Of a DNA stretch of 64,000 nucleotides, positions 30,286 through 38,759 are shown piece after piece. The DNA is from DASPTT01 sp035623275 (GTDB lineage Bacteria > Actinomycetota > Acidimicrobiia > Acidimicrobiales > UBA8190), in NCBI GenBank assembly GCA_035623275.1, contig DASPTT010000098.1, positions 29,266-93,265 on the forward strand, in the 5' to 3' direction. A program made the position numbers and the translations under genes. Position 1 is the stretch's first letter; the number at the start of each line of letters is the position of its first letter. Under the pieces are notes generated by a model. That model made no database searches and was not told the origin of the DNA. It saw only the letters and a list, made by a program, of their open reading frames with translations.

Positions 30286-30750
30286 ATGGCCAAGCTCGGC
30301 GCCGGGGACCGCGCCCCCGCGTTCACCCTCCCCGACCAGGACGGGACGAAGGTCTCGTTGGCCGGGTTCGCCGGATCCCCGGTGGTCGTCTACTTCTACC
30401 CCGCCGACGACACGCCCGGCTGCACCAAGGAGGCGTGCCAATTCAACGACAACCTGCGCGCCTTCGGGCGGGCCGGGGTGCGCGTCCTCGGGATCTCGCC
30501 CGACGGCGCCGAGGCGCACAGGAAGTTCCGGGCAAAGTACTCGCTCCAGTTCCCGCTGCTCTCAGACCCCGGACACAAGGTCATGCAACGTTACGGTGCG
30601 TGGGGCGAGAAGACCCTCTACGGCAAGAAGACGACGGGGGTCGTCCGCTCGACGTTCCTCGTCGGCCCCGACGGCAGGATCCGGCGTGCCTGGTACAACG
30701 TGCGCGCGGACGGGCACGCGCTGAAGGTGCTCGCGGAGCTCGACGGCTGA
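30286..30750 (+). CDS. bcp: Thioredoxin-dependent peroxiredoxin (Bcp/PrxQ)
   Basis: 154 residues. The peroxidatic cysteine is in ADDTPGCTKEACQF and the resolving cysteine lies five residues later, the atypical 2-Cys arrangement of PrxQ. The flanking VVVYFYPADDTPGCT and GISPDGAEAHRKF are family hallmarks. It reduces hydrogen peroxide and lipid peroxides in the cytoplasm with thioredoxin. GGAGGA at 30275-30280 is a strong ribosome site. The gene is divergent from thiC and convergent with the Fpg/Nei gene, six bases apart. Confidence 0.94.
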   Translation: MAKLGAGDRAPAFTLPDQDGTKVSLAGFAGSPVVVYFYPADDTPGCTKEACQFNDNLRAFGRAGVRVLGISPDGAEAHRKFRAKYSLQFPLLSDPGHKVMQRYGAWGEKTLYGKKTTGVVRSTFLVGPDGRIRRAWYNVRADGHALKVLAELDG

Positions 30751-30756
30751 GGCCGG

Positions 30757-31545
30757 TCAGCGCTGGTGCGTGCCGCACCACCACGACGTGCGTCCGCCCA
30801 CCACCGAGCGCGTGAGCTCGGTGCCGTCGCGGGGACAGCGGCCACCGGCCCGGCGCGCGGGCACGAGGTCGCCCGTGTGCGACCCTCCCCGGGCCAGGAG
30901 GTCGTCCAGCGTCCCCCGCAGGTGGCGGTGCAGGCGCCTCAGCTCCGCAGCCGTCAGGGCGCCGGCCCGCCTGGTGGGCGCGAGGCCGGCGCGCCACAGG
31001 ACCTCGTCGGCGATCAGGTTGCCCAGTCCGGCGACGCGGCCCTGGTCCATGAGGCGCGTCTTGAGCGGAGCGGCACTGGCGGCCAGCGCGTCGCGCAACT
31101 GGGCCGGGGAGAGCGCCAGCGCGTCTGGTCCGAGCCGATCCTCGCAGGGGTCGAGCTCGACGCCCCCGAGGAGCCGCGGGTCGACCACGACCAACGTCCC
31201 GCCGTCCTCGAAGACGACGACGAACCGGTCCCATCGCGGCTCGTCGCGGGTGCTCGAGTAGAGGAGGCGATCGACGGGCCCGGCGCCGTCGACGACGAGG
31301 CGGCCCGTCATGCCGAAGCGCAGTCCGAGACGTCGTCCCGTCGCACCCTCGAGGTCCAGGACGAGCAACTTCCCGTGGCGCCGGGCGGCGGCGAAGCGGT
31401 GCCCGACCAAGGCGTCGGCGACGTCGCGCACGCGGGTGGTCCCACGGACGTAGCGGGGGTCGGGGATACCCACCGCCGTGATGGGTCGACCGAGGGCGTC
31501 CTGCGCGCGCCGGCGGTAGGCCTCCACCTCGGGCAACTCCGGCAC
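30757..31545 (-). CDS. Fpg/Nei-family DNA glycosylase
   Basis: 262 residues from a GTG at 31545, chosen because it places Pro2-Glu3 (PELPEVEAYRRRAQ) at the N-terminus, where proline is the catalytic nucleophile after Met removal. The helix-two-turn-helix GRVAGLGNLIADEVLWRAGL and the catalytic Lys in RRHGKLLVLD are present. The C-terminal finger is odd: GGRCPRDGTEL...WWCGTHQ, where a normal finger has C-x2-C twice; here the second and fourth ligands are Asp and His. It removes oxidised bases and nicks abasic sites. The gene shares an overlapping divergent promoter with the FrhB-like gene. Confidence 0.93.
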   Translation of the reverse strand: MPELPEVEAYRRRAQDALGRPITAVGIPDPRYVRGTTRVRDVADALVGHRFAAARRHGKLLVLDLEGATGRRLGLRFGMTGRLVVDGAGPVDRLLYSSTRDEPRWDRFVVVFEDGGTLVVVDPRLLGGVELDPCEDRLGPDALALSPAQLRDALAASAAPLKTRLMDQGRVAGLGNLIADEVLWRAGLAPTRRAGALTAAELRRLHRHLRGTLDDLLARGGSHTGDLVPARRAGGRCPRDGTELTRSVVGGRTSWWCGTHQR

Positions 31546-31553
31546 GGGCCCCG

Positions 31554-31563
31554 ACGCTACTGT
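31554..31563. promoter_or_regulatory. Overlapping divergent -10 boxes, both leaderless
   Basis: In ACGCTACTGT the minus strand reads TAGCGT (complement of 31554-31559), eight bases before the GTG at 31545. The plus strand reads TACTGT (31558-31563), seven bases before the ATG at 31571. The two boxes share the TA at 31558-31559. Neither start has a ribosome site, so one melted region may serve both genes. Confidence 0.55.
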
Positions 31564-31570
31564 GGCGCCC

Positions 31571-32695
31571 ATGCCCCCCGAGAAGCCGCATTGGGCCGAC
31601 CTGTTCACCGAGGTGGTCACCTCCGGCCTGTGCACCGGCTGCGCCGGCTGCGTCATCGCCTGCCCCCACGAGGTCTTGCGCTACGACGACACGGAGGGCG
31701 TCTACCGGCCCTGGAAGGTGGACGAGGACGGCGGGCCCGAGGACTGCACCCACGGGGTCAAGGGCTGCACGATGTGCACCCGCGCCTGTCCCCGCTTCCG
31801 CGCGTGGGAGCCCGAGATCGACACCTTCCTCCACGGCCGGACCCGCACCGACGCCGAGGTGGCCGGCATCGCCGGCGACGTCGTGCTGGCCCGGGCCACC
31901 GACCCCGAGCTGCTCGAGGCGGGCCAGGACGGCGGGCTCGTCTCGGCCATCCTCGTCTACGCGCTCGAGCACGACGTCATCGACGCGGCGCTGGTCTCCG
32001 CGCTGGAGGGCGACGGCTCCACGTGGAAGGCCGTCCCCGCGGTGGCCCGCACCCGCACCGAGGTCCTGGCCAGCGCGGGGTCCCGCTACACCTACAGCGC
32101 CAACACGCTCGCCTACCCCGAGGCCATCGAGGCGGGCGCGGAGCGCATCGCCCTGGTCGGCATGAGCTGCCAGGCCTCGGTCCCGGCGGTGATGTCGGCC
32201 CGCAAGGCCGGCAAGGTGGCCCGCCGGCTCGCCCTCTCCATCGGCCTGCTGTGCTCGAAGACGTTCGACGACGCCATCTTCCCCGAGCTCTTCGAGGCGA
32301 AGTACGGCCTGGCGCGCGCGGACATCAAGAAGATGAACATCAAGGGCGTCTTCCAGATCTGGACCCACGACGGTCAGTACCACGAGGTGCCTCTGAAGGA
32401 GGCGCACGCCTGGACGCGCCAGGGGTGCACCGCGTGCCCCGACTTCGCGGCCGAGCACGCCGACATCTCCACCGGGGGCATCGGCAAGTTCGGTGACTGG
32501 ACCCTGACGATCGTGCGCACCGACACGGGCCGCGAGCTGCTCGGCGCCATGGTCGCCGACGGCGCGGTGGAAACCCGGCCGGGCGACGACGATCCGGGCG
32601 CCATCGAGCTGCTGCACAAGCTGGCCCGGGTGAGCCGGCGGCGCTGGCCCGACACGGCCGAGCCGGCCCCGCGTCGCATCCCGGTGACCGCCTGA
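31571..32695 (+). CDS. F420-associated FrhB-like iron-sulfur flavoprotein
   Basis: 374 residues. Two [4Fe-4S] ferredoxin motifs open the protein: C21-x2-C24-x2-C27-x3-C31 (CTGCAGCVIACP) and C59...C66-x2-C69-x3-C73 (GCTMCTRACPRF). The rest matches the beta subunit of coenzyme F420 hydrogenases/dehydrogenases (GQDGGLVSAILVYALEHDVI, SRYTYSANTLAYPEAI, VGMSCQASVPA, SKTFDDAIFPELFEAKYGL), which binds FAD and reduces F420. As a single gene it may act as an F420 oxidoreductase with ferredoxin or an unknown partner. A GTG at 31562 is an alternative start, but the ATG fits the -10 spacing. Confidence 0.88.
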   Translation: MPPEKPHWADLFTEVVTSGLCTGCAGCVIACPHEVLRYDDTEGVYRPWKVDEDGGPEDCTHGVKGCTMCTRACPRFRAWEPEIDTFLHGRTRTDAEVAGIAGDVVLARATDPELLEAGQDGGLVSAILVYALEHDVIDAALVSALEGDGSTWKAVPAVARTRTEVLASAGSRYTYSANTLAYPEAIEAGAERIALVGMSCQASVPAVMSARKAGKVARRLALSIGLLCSKTFDDAIFPELFEAKYGLARADIKKMNIKGVFQIWTHDGQYHEVPLKEAHAWTRQGCTACPDFAAEHADISTGGIGKFGDWTLTIVRTDTGRELLGAMVADGAVETRPGDDDPGAIELLHKLARVSRRRWPDTAEPAPRRIPVTA

Positions 32696-32721
32696 GCGAG
32701 GCGCCCGCTCGGCCCGCCGCC

Positions 32722-32766
32722 GCTCAGGCCCTGTCGGCTCAGGCCCTGTCGGCTCAGGCCCTGTCC
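32722..32766. repeat. 15-bp tandem repeat, three copies, at a gene end
   Basis: GCTCAGGCCCTGTCG occurs at 32722, 32737 and 32752 (last base changed). On the minus strand each copy reads as the last residues and stop of the uracil-DNA glycosylase (DRA, TGA), so the stop codon is triplicated. Confidence 0.85.
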
Positions 32767-33473
32767 GCCAGCGCCTTGGCCCGGGCGAAGACGGCGTCGA
32801 GCATCGGCTCGGTCAGCCTGCCGGTGAAGGTGTTCTGCTGGCTCGGGTGGAACGAGCAGACCACGACCGGGCCGTCCTCGGCCCCCCGGGCCTCGACCCC
32901 GTGCCCGAAGCGGGGGCGCGGCCGGATGCCGAGCTCGCGGGCGACCACGTCGTAGGCGAATTGGCCCAGCGCCACCACCACCCGCGTCCGGGAGAGCAAC
33001 GCCAGCTCCCGGCGCAGGAACGGCAGGCAGCGGTCGCGCTCCTCTGGCGTGGGCCGGTTCTGCGGCGGCGCGCAGCGCACCGCGGCGAGCACGTAGGCAC
33101 CGGTGAGCGCCAACCCGTCGTCGACCGAGACGCTGGTGGGCTGGTTGGCCAGCCCGGCCCGCCACAGGGCGGCGAACAGCCAGTCGCCCGAGCGGTCGCC
33201 CGTGAAGACGCGCCCCGTCCGGTTGCCGCCGTGGGCGGCGGGCGCCAGCCCCACCACCACGATCCGGGCCGCGGGGTCGCCGAAGCCGGGCACCGGCCTG
33301 GCCCAGTACTCCTGCGATGCGAAGGCGGCGCGGCGTGCGCGGCCCACGGACTCCCGCCACTCGACCAAGCGCGAGCAGCGGCGGCAGGCCACGATCTCGT
33401 CGCGCAACGCCGCCAGCCCGAGCGTGTCCACGGCGGGGCACGCGGACGGGCGTCGGGGCCGGGGGCCATCCAC
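32754..33473 (-). CDS. Uracil-DNA glycosylase, iron-sulfur family 4/5 type
   Basis: 239 residues from a GTG at 33473. Cysteine ligands are visible in EIVACRRCSRLVEWRE and, further on, AAVRCAPPQNRPTPEERDRC. Motif 1 GLAPAAHGGNRTGRVFTGDR replaces the GEAPG of family 4 with GLAPAAHG, as in family 5 (UdgB). The C-terminal motif SFHPSQQNTF has the expected His. It excises uracil and related deaminated bases. The start is set by the TACGCT box seven bases upstream; a longer frame to 33650 runs antisense into the next gene. The C-terminus is flanked by duplicated copies of its last codons. Confidence 0.92.
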   Translation of the reverse strand: MDGPRPRRPSACPAVDTLGLAALRDEIVACRRCSRLVEWRESVGRARRAAFASQEYWARPVPGFGDPAARIVVVGLAPAAHGGNRTGRVFTGDRSGDWLFAALWRAGLANQPTSVSVDDGLALTGAYVLAAVRCAPPQNRPTPEERDRCLPFLRRELALLSRTRVVVALGQFAYDVVARELGIRPRPRFGHGVEARGAEDGPVVVCSFHPSQQNTFTGRLTEPMLDAVFARAKALADRA

Positions 33474-33480
33474 GGCCGAA

Positions 33481-33490
33481 AGCGTACGAT
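33481..33490. promoter_or_regulatory. Overlapping divergent -10 boxes, both leaderless
   Basis: In AGCGTACGAT the minus strand reads TACGCT (complement of 33481-33486), seven bases before the GTG at 33473. The plus strand reads TACGAT (33485-33490), eight bases before the GTG at 33499. The shared TA is at 33485-33486. Geometry matches the site at 31554-31563. Confidence 0.55.
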
Positions 33491-33498
33491 GATGCGCC

Positions 33499-34143
33499 GT
33501 GCCCGCCCGCGACCGACCCGCGCACGCCCTCGCGCTCCTCGTCCGCCATGGCCGGACCCCGACGACGGGATCGGTCCTCCCCGGACGCGCGCCGGGGCTG
33601 CACCTGTCCGACGAGGGCCGGGCCCAGGCCGAGGCCACGGCCGAGCGCATCGCCGCGTTGCGCCGCCCCCCCGAGGCCGTCTACGCGTCCCCCCTCGAGC
33701 GCGCCGTGGAGACCGCTCGGCCGATCGCGGCACGCCTGGGCCTGCGCGTGCGGGTCGAACGCGGGCTGCTCGAGTGCGACTTCGGCGCATGGACGGGCCA
33801 GAAGCTCGGCACGCTGCGACGCCGGCGGGAGTGGCGCACCGTCGTGGGCCTGCCCAGCGCCTTCCGGTTCCCCGGCGGCGAGTCCTTCCCCGAGATGCAG
33901 GCGCGGATCGTCGGGACCATCGACCGCCTCTGCACCCGCCACCGTGGGGCGTCCTTCGTGGCGGTGTCCCACGCCGATCCCATCAAGGCCGCGGTGGCCG
34001 ACACCGCGGGGGTGCCCCTCGACCTGTTCCAGCGCCTGGTGGTGGGCCCCTGCTCGGTCACCGCGCTCGTCAGGGGCGGCGAAGCCCGTACGGTGCTGTG
34101 TGTGAACGCGCTCTCGACCCTCGGCGACCTGGCGCCGTCATGA
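33499..34143 (+). CDS. Histidine phosphatase family protein (MSMEG_4193-like)
   Basis: 214 residues. The phosphohistidine motif LALLVRHGRTPTTGSVLPGR is at the N-terminus, the second histidine in SFVAVSHADPIKAAVADT. PLERAVETARPIAARLGL is the conserved arginine region. It is first of a conserved actinobacterial trio with DUF3090 and SCO1664 genes (in Mycobacterium tuberculosis Rv2135c-Rv2134c-Rv2133c). Small phosphomonoesters are the likely substrates. Thirteen bases separate it from the next gene. The mRNA appears leaderless. Confidence 0.92.
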   Translation: MPARDRPAHALALLVRHGRTPTTGSVLPGRAPGLHLSDEGRAQAEATAERIAALRRPPEAVYASPLERAVETARPIAARLGLRVRVERGLLECDFGAWTGQKLGTLRRRREWRTVVGLPSAFRFPGGESFPEMQARIVGTIDRLCTRHRGASFVAVSHADPIKAAVADTAGVPLDLFQRLVVGPCSVTALVRGGEARTVLCVNALSTLGDLAPS

Positions 34144-34156
34144 CCCCGGTGCAGCG

Positions 34157-34654
34157 GTGAGCCCGGCCCTCGACCTCGGCGACCTCGAGCGCTTCACCGT
34201 GGGGACCCACGGTCCGGTGGGACGGCGGGTGTTCCTCCTCCAGTGCCGCGCCGGCGCCACGCTGCTGACCCTGAAGGTCGAGAAGCAGCAGGTGTCGGTG
34301 CTGGCCGAGTACCTCGCCCGCCTGCTGGCGGACCTCGATCGGCCCGAGTACGACCCCGACGACCGCGACCTCGACGAGCCGAGTGAGCCGCACTGGGTGG
34401 TCGGCACCCTCGGCGTGAGCTACGACGAGGCCATCGACCGCATCGTGGTCGTCGCCGAGGAGCTCGTCGACGAGGACGAGGAGGGCGACGTGGCGCGCTT
34501 CACCATCTCGCGCGCCCAGGGCGCCGCGTTCGCCGTGCGGGCCACGTCGCTCGTCGAGGCGGGGCGGCCCCCGTGTCCCCTGTGCAGCCTGCCCCTCGAC
34601 CCTTCCGGCCACACGTGCCCCCGGACCAACGGCCACCGACCGCCCGCGTCCTGA
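34157..34654 (+). CDS. DUF3090 family protein
   Basis: 165 residues from a GTG at 34157. The family core ERFTVGTHGPVGRRVFLLQC, LTLKVEKQQVSVLAEYLARL and HWVVGTLGVSYDEAIDRIVV is clear. An acidic stretch (ELVDEDEEGDVARFTISRAQ) precedes a C-terminal mini zinc-ribbon, CPLCSLPLDPSGHTCPR. The biochemical function is unknown; it nearly always travels with the phosphatase upstream and the SCO1664 protein downstream, which suggests a three-protein pathway. Confidence 0.93.
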   Translation: MSPALDLGDLERFTVGTHGPVGRRVFLLQCRAGATLLTLKVEKQQVSVLAEYLARLLADLDRPEYDPDDRDLDEPSEPHWVVGTLGVSYDEAIDRIVVVAEELVDEDEEGDVARFTISRAQGAAFAVRATSLVEAGRPPCPLCSLPLDPSGHTCPRTNGHRPPAS

Positions 34655-35337
34655 CGCTGCTGGCCGAGGGCGAGGTCGAGGTCCTGGGGCGCATGCCTTG
34701 GAGCTCGAACCGTACCTTCCTCGTCACCTGCTCCCTGCAGGGCGAGGAGCTCGCGGCCATCTACAAGCCCGGGCGCGGCGAACGCCAGCTGTGGGACTTC
34801 CCCGAGGGCGTCTACCGGCGCGAAGTGGTGGCCTACCGCCTGTCCGAGGTGCTCGGCTGGGGATTGGTCCCGGAGACGATCGTGCGCGAGGACGGCCCCT
34901 ATGGCCCTGGCTCCTTCCAGCGCTTCGTGGCCGCGGACTTCGAGCACCACCACTTCACGCTGGTCGAGGACCCCGCCCACCACGAGCGGCTGCGCGCCAT
35001 CTGCGCATTCGACGTGGTGGCCAACAACGCGGACCGCAAGAGCGGCCACTGCCTGCTCGGGGAGGACGGCACCATCTGGGCCATCGACAACGGGTTGTGC
35101 TTTCACGTCGAGCCGAAGCTGCGCACCGTCATCTGGGAATTCGCCGGCGAGCCCCTGCCGCCGGCCATGTGCGACGGCCTCGGCGCGGTGGCCGGGCGCT
35201 TCGACGAGGCGGCCCGGGACCTCCTGTCGGCGGCCGAGGTACGGGCCACGGTGCGCCGAGCCCGTGCCCTGCTCGAGGCCGGCCGGTTCCCCGAGCCCGA
35301 CCCCGACCGGTACCACTACCCCTGGCCGCTCGTGTGA
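34615..35337 (+). CDS. SCO1664 family protein (PI3/4-kinase-like fold)
   Basis: 240 residues from the GTG at 34615; a GTG at 34573 is also in frame. It has kinase-like motifs: ELAAIYKPGRGERQLWDFPE with the Lys of an ATP site, RAICAFDVVANNADRKSGHC and GTIWAIDNGLCFHVEPKLR, resembling the HxxD...D of PI3/4-kinase/HipA relatives (here FDVVANNADR and IDNG). The substrate is unknown. It overlaps DUF3090 by 40 bases, so the trio is translationally linked. It is convergent with the SixA gene. Confidence 0.9.
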   Translation: MPPDQRPPTARVLTLLAEGEVEVLGRMPWSSNRTFLVTCSLQGEELAAIYKPGRGERQLWDFPEGVYRREVVAYRLSEVLGWGLVPETIVREDGPYGPGSFQRFVAADFEHHHFTLVEDPAHHERLRAICAFDVVANNADRKSGHCLLGEDGTIWAIDNGLCFHVEPKLRTVIWEFAGEPLPPAMCDGLGAVAGRFDEAARDLLSAAEVRATVRRARALLEAGRFPEPDPDRYHYPWPLV

Positions 35338-35460
35338 CGCAGCCGGCGCGCACGGTGGTTCAGGGAAGAGGGGGACGACGGGGCACGTCGACGCGAAAGG
35401 TGAAGGGCGAGGGACGGGGCACGCCGCGCAGTCTGGCACGAGGCCGCGACGGCGGCCCGG

Positions 35461-35985
35461 TCAGTGTCGTTCGGGGACGACCAGGGTCTCCAGCGTGCCC
35501 GTGCCGGGCCCGAGCCCGGGCCAGGTGTCGACGTCGACACGCACGATTGCCAGGGCGGCCGTGGGGAACCCCGCGTCGAGCCGGCGCCGCCCTTGCTCGT
35601 CGTCGGGCGCCAACAGGTCGAAGGCAAGGTCGTGCAGCGTCGGGTTGTGCCCCACCACCATCACCGATGCCGCGTCGTCGGGGACGAGGCGCACCAGCTC
35701 GAGCACGTCATCCACGTCAGCGTCGTAGAGACCGCGCTCGACCTCGACCCGCACGCCGTCGCCGAGCCACGGCACGACGTCGTCCGCGGTCTCCCGCGCC
35801 CGGCGCGCCGTGGAACACAGGACCACGGTCGGCAGCACCCGCCCGGCGGCCGCCATGGACGGGAGCAGCGCGCCCAACGCGTTGCCCTGGCGGTGCCCCC
35901 GCGGGGTGAGCGGGCGGCCGTGGTCGTCGCCGCCGGGCCCACCGGGCGCGGCCTTGGCATGGCGCAGGATCCAGAGGTGTCTCAC
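35461..35985 (-). CDS. SixA-type histidine phosphatase
   Basis: 174 residues from a GTG at 35985. The phosphohistidine motif LWILRHAKAAPGG is at the extreme N-terminus, the second histidine in VMVVGHNPTLHDLAFDL. TARRARETADDVVPWL carries the conserved arginine. SixA proteins dephosphorylate phosphohistidine in relay proteins or PTS components; partners here are unknown. It starts 20 bases after the SGNH stop, within a 13-bp tandem duplication. Confidence 0.88.
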   Translation of the reverse strand: MRHLWILRHAKAAPGGPGGDDHGRPLTPRGHRQGNALGALLPSMAAAGRVLPTVVLCSTARRARETADDVVPWLGDGVRVEVERGLYDADVDDVLELVRLVPDDAASVMVVGHNPTLHDLAFDLLAPDDEQGRRRLDAGFPTAALAIVRVDVDTWPGLGPGTGTLETLVVPERH

Positions 35986-36010
35986 CGGTCGCTCACGCCG
36001 GTCGCTCACG
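35985..36010. repeat. 13-bp perfect tandem duplication across a stop codon
   Basis: CCGGTCGCTCACG at 35985-35997 and again at 35998-36010. It covers the stop of the SGNH hydrolase gene (36006-36008) and the gap up to the SixA start, so a second TGA follows the first. Confidence 0.85.
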
Positions 36011-37175
36011 GCTGGAAGTGGACGGCGAGCGCGCGCTCCATCTCGCCGATGATGGCCTGGGACAGGCGATCGGCCCCCGCCGGCGTGATGTGCGTGCCGT
36101 CGGGCTCGCGCACCTGGATCTCGTTGCCCGAGGCATCGGGCAGGTACGTCGCGAACGCGCCGCTGGGGTCGGCCAAGGCGTTCGAAGAGGCGAAGTAGGT
36201 CACCCCCGGGACCCGCGCCGCCAGCGCGAACTGTTGGTTCACGACCTGCATGGCGGCGCTCAGCCCCGGGTCCGCCATCGGCGGCATGCCCACCAGGATC
36301 ACCCGGGCGCCGGTGTCCGTCGCCTCCTTGGCGAAGGCGCTGACCCGGGCACCGTAGGCGGTCGACCACGCGGCGGTGCCGAAGCTGACGGCGTTGCCGT
36401 CGACCACGAGGTTCTGCGGGTCGTTGGCCCCCATGAACACCACCACGACCTGGGGCGAGTAGCGGGCCAGGTCGTTGGAGAGCTCGGCCGGCCAGTCGAA
36501 GTAGTCGGGGCGCGACAGGCCCGTGTCGATGTGCGCGTCGGCCGCGGCGTCGACGACGCCCGTGGCCACCAGGTCGTCGACCAGCGGGCTGCTCAGGTCG
36601 ACGCCGAGCGAGTCGCCCACCACCAGCACGTGCAGGGGGTCGGCGTTCGTCGGCTGCGCCAGCTGGGGGAATCCGTCGGGGGCGAGGGCCGGGCCGTGCC
36701 CGCCGGGGGACGACGACACCGCCAGTTGCTCCGGGCGCGCCGAGTGTCGCGCGCTGCGCGGGACCGAGCGCGACAGCTGCACGACGCCCATGCCGGTGCG
36801 CCCCATCACCCGGTCGGCGGCGCCCACGACGTGGGACAACCCGAGCGCCCTGTCGAAGGATGCCACCGGTCGCAGGACGTCGACGGCCACGGTGCGCCGC
36901 ACGCCGAAGGGCGACGCCTCGGCCGAGCGCAACAGCGTCGGGGCGTCGAGGAGGAACCACAAGGCGAAGCAGACGAGGCCGGCCGCCAGCACCTGGCGCC
37001 ACCCGAGGCCCCGGCGGCCGGTCCCCTCGACCGTGGTCTCCCCGCCGTCGTCGCCCCCGCCGTCGTCGCCCCCCCCGACGTCGATGCCGCCCGACCCGTC
37101 GCCCGAGGGATCACCCGAGGGAGTGGCCGGGCCCGGCGCGGCGGCGATCTCCTCGTCGATCGTGATGTCGGTCAT
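36006..37175 (-). CDS. Membrane-anchored SGNH/GDSL hydrolase
   Basis: 389 residues from the ATG at 37175. A Gly/Asp-rich cytoplasmic start is followed by one membrane span (about 60-80, [20 protein letters not shown]). The extracytoplasmic SGNH domain has [18 protein letters not shown] (nucleophile Ser), [17 protein letters not shown] (Asn) and [17 protein letters not shown] (Asp-x2-His). It lies downstream of the MBOAT gene. Pairs of MBOAT and SGNH proteins O-acetylate exported polysaccharides or cell-wall glycans, as AlgI with AlgX/AlgJ; the glycan here is unknown. Confidence 0.88.
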   Translation of the reverse strand: MTDITIDEEIAAAPGPATPSGDPSGDGSGGIDVGGGDDGGGDDGGETTVEGTGRRGLGWRQVLAAGLVCFALWFLLDAPTLLRSAEASPFGVRRTVAVDVLRPVASFDRALGLSHVVGAADRVMGRTGMGVVQLSRSVPRSARHSARPEQLAVSSSPGGHGPALAPDGFPQLAQPTNADPLHVLVVGDSLGVDLSSPLVDDLVATGVVDAAADAHIDTGLSRPDYFDWPAELSNDLARYSPQVVVVFMGANDPQNLVVDGNAVSFGTAAWSTAYGARVSAFAKEATDTGARVILVGMPPMADPGLSAAMQVVNQQFALAARVPGVTYFASSNALADPSGAFATYLPDASGNEIQVREPDGTHITPAGADRLSQAIIGEMERALAVHFQP

Positions 37176-37230
37176 GGGCGTGGTGCGCACCCGACGTCGG
37201 GTGCCGGTCGTCCCCGGACCTCTCCTTCGC

Positions 37231-38658
37231 TCAGAAGCGGTAGTAGATGAACGGCGCGACCCCTTGTGGGCCCAGGGTGGTGATCGCCAAGAGGACGACA
37301 CCCAGTATGGCCCCTTGGGCGGCGACCGGGAACCGGGCGAAGGTCCTCTGGAGCCGCTCGACCGCGTCGCTCGGCACGTACTGGACGCCGATCCCGAAGG
37401 CCACGGCCAGCACCACGAGGGGCGTCACCAGCGGCGATGCCGCTGTCCAGTCGGTGAAGAGGCGGCCGAGCAGGGTGAACGCCGTCGCCATGGAATCGGC
37501 CCGGAAGAACACCCAGGCGAGGCACACGACCTGGAAGGTGAGGAAACGCTGCAGGGCGACGCGCCCTCGGCCGTTGGCCAGCGGCTCGAGCCCCGCCGCG
37601 AGGCGACGCTGCCGGTTTTCGTGCCCGATCACCTGGCCCACGCCGTGGATCGCCCCCCAGGCGATGAACGTCCATGCGGCCCCGTGCCAGAGCCCGCCGA
37701 GGAGCATCGTGATCATGATGTTGCGTGCCACCAGAAGCCGGGAGCCCCGGTTCCCGCCGAGCGGGATATAGAGGTAGTCGCGCAGCCACCGCGAGAGAGT
37801 CATGTGCCAGCGGCGCCAGAAGTCCTGGAGGCTCCGGGCGGTGTACGGCGCGTCGAAGTTGTCGGGGAACCGGAAGCCGAGCAACAGGGCCAGGCCGATG
37901 GCGATGTCCGTGTAGCCGCTGAAGTCGGCGTAGATCTGGACCGCGTACCCGTAGATGGCGACGAGGATCTCCAGCGACGACCGCTGCCGGGGTGCGGCGA
38001 AGACAGGGTCGACGATGGACGAGGCGATGTACGACGACAGCACGACTTTCTTGAAGAGACCGGCGGCGATGAGCCACGCGGCGCGGCCGAAGTCGATCCG
38101 ACGCGGGTCGCGGCGCCGGCGGATCTGCGGCAGCAGCTCCTGCCCGCGCACGATGGGCCCGGCCACGAGGTGCGGGAAGAACGAGAGGTACACGGCGAGG
38201 TCGACGGGCCGTGCCGGCTCGATCTCGCGCCGGTACACGTCGACCACGTAGCTGATCGCCATGAAGGTGAAGAAGGACACGCCCACGGGCAGCGTCACCC
38301 GCACGAGGGGCAGGACGCGCCCCCCGCCCAGGCCGTGGAGGGCGTTGTCCACGTTCAGCGCGAAGAAGCCGTAGTACTTGAACCACAGCAGGAACGACAG
38401 GAGCGCGACCAGGCTCACCGCCAATGCGATCCGCCGTGGGCGCGGGGCCTCGATGCGCCCGATGACCGCCACGCCCGCCTGGGCGACGACGGTCTCGGCC
38501 GCCAGCAGGAAGACGAAGCGCCAGTCCCACCAGCTGTAGAAGAAGTAGCTCAGGGCCACCATCGCCAGCTTCCACACCCGCGGGTAGGGGTTGAGGAGCC
38601 AATTCGCCGTGAACGCCACGGCGAAGAAGATGGCGAAATCGGTGGTCGGGAAGAGCAT
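37231..38658 (-). CDS. MBOAT-family O-acyltransferase (AlgI-like)
   Basis: 475 residues, about ten to twelve membrane segments. AlgI-type motifs are present: [79 protein letters not shown] and [11 protein letters not shown] with the catalytic His. It passes acetyl groups across the membrane to a periplasmic/outer-face acceptor, probably used by the SGNH protein encoded 55 bases downstream. The start [16 protein letters not shown] is the usual AlgI N-terminus. Confidence 0.95.
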   Translation of the reverse strand: MLFPTTDFAIFFAVAFTANWLLNPYPRVWKLAMVALSYFFYSWWDWRFVFLLAAETVVAQAGVAVIGRIEAPRPRRIALAVSLVALLSFLLWFKYYGFFALNVDNALHGLGGGRVLPLVRVTLPVGVSFFTFMAISYVVDVYRREIEPARPVDLAVYLSFFPHLVAGPIVRGQELLPQIRRRRDPRRIDFGRAAWLIAAGLFKKVVLSSYIASSIVDPVFAAPRQRSSLEILVAIYGYAVQIYADFSGYTDIAIGLALLLGFRFPDNFDAPYTARSLQDFWRRWHMTLSRWLRDYLYIPLGGNRGSRLLVARNIMITMLLGGLWHGAAWTFIAWGAIHGVGQVIGHENRQRRLAAGLEPLANGRGRVALQRFLTFQVVCLAWVFFRADSMATAFTLLGRLFTDWTAASPLVTPLVVLAVAFGIGVQYVPSDAVERLQRTFARFPVAAQGAILGVVLLAITTLGPQGVAPFIYYRF

Positions 38659-38759
38659 GCGCGCGAAGCCGCGGGCGCACCGACGTCGTCCGCGGGCAGC
38701 GGGCGAAGACTACCTCGGGGGCTGCCACGCCCCGGCGACCCGGGCGCGCCGGCGCCGGG

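Noticed and set aside
34573..34614. GTG at 34573 as start of the SCO1664 gene
   Set aside because: It would overlap DUF3090 by 82 bases with a Pro-rich extension. The GTG at 34615 gives the usual N-terminus.
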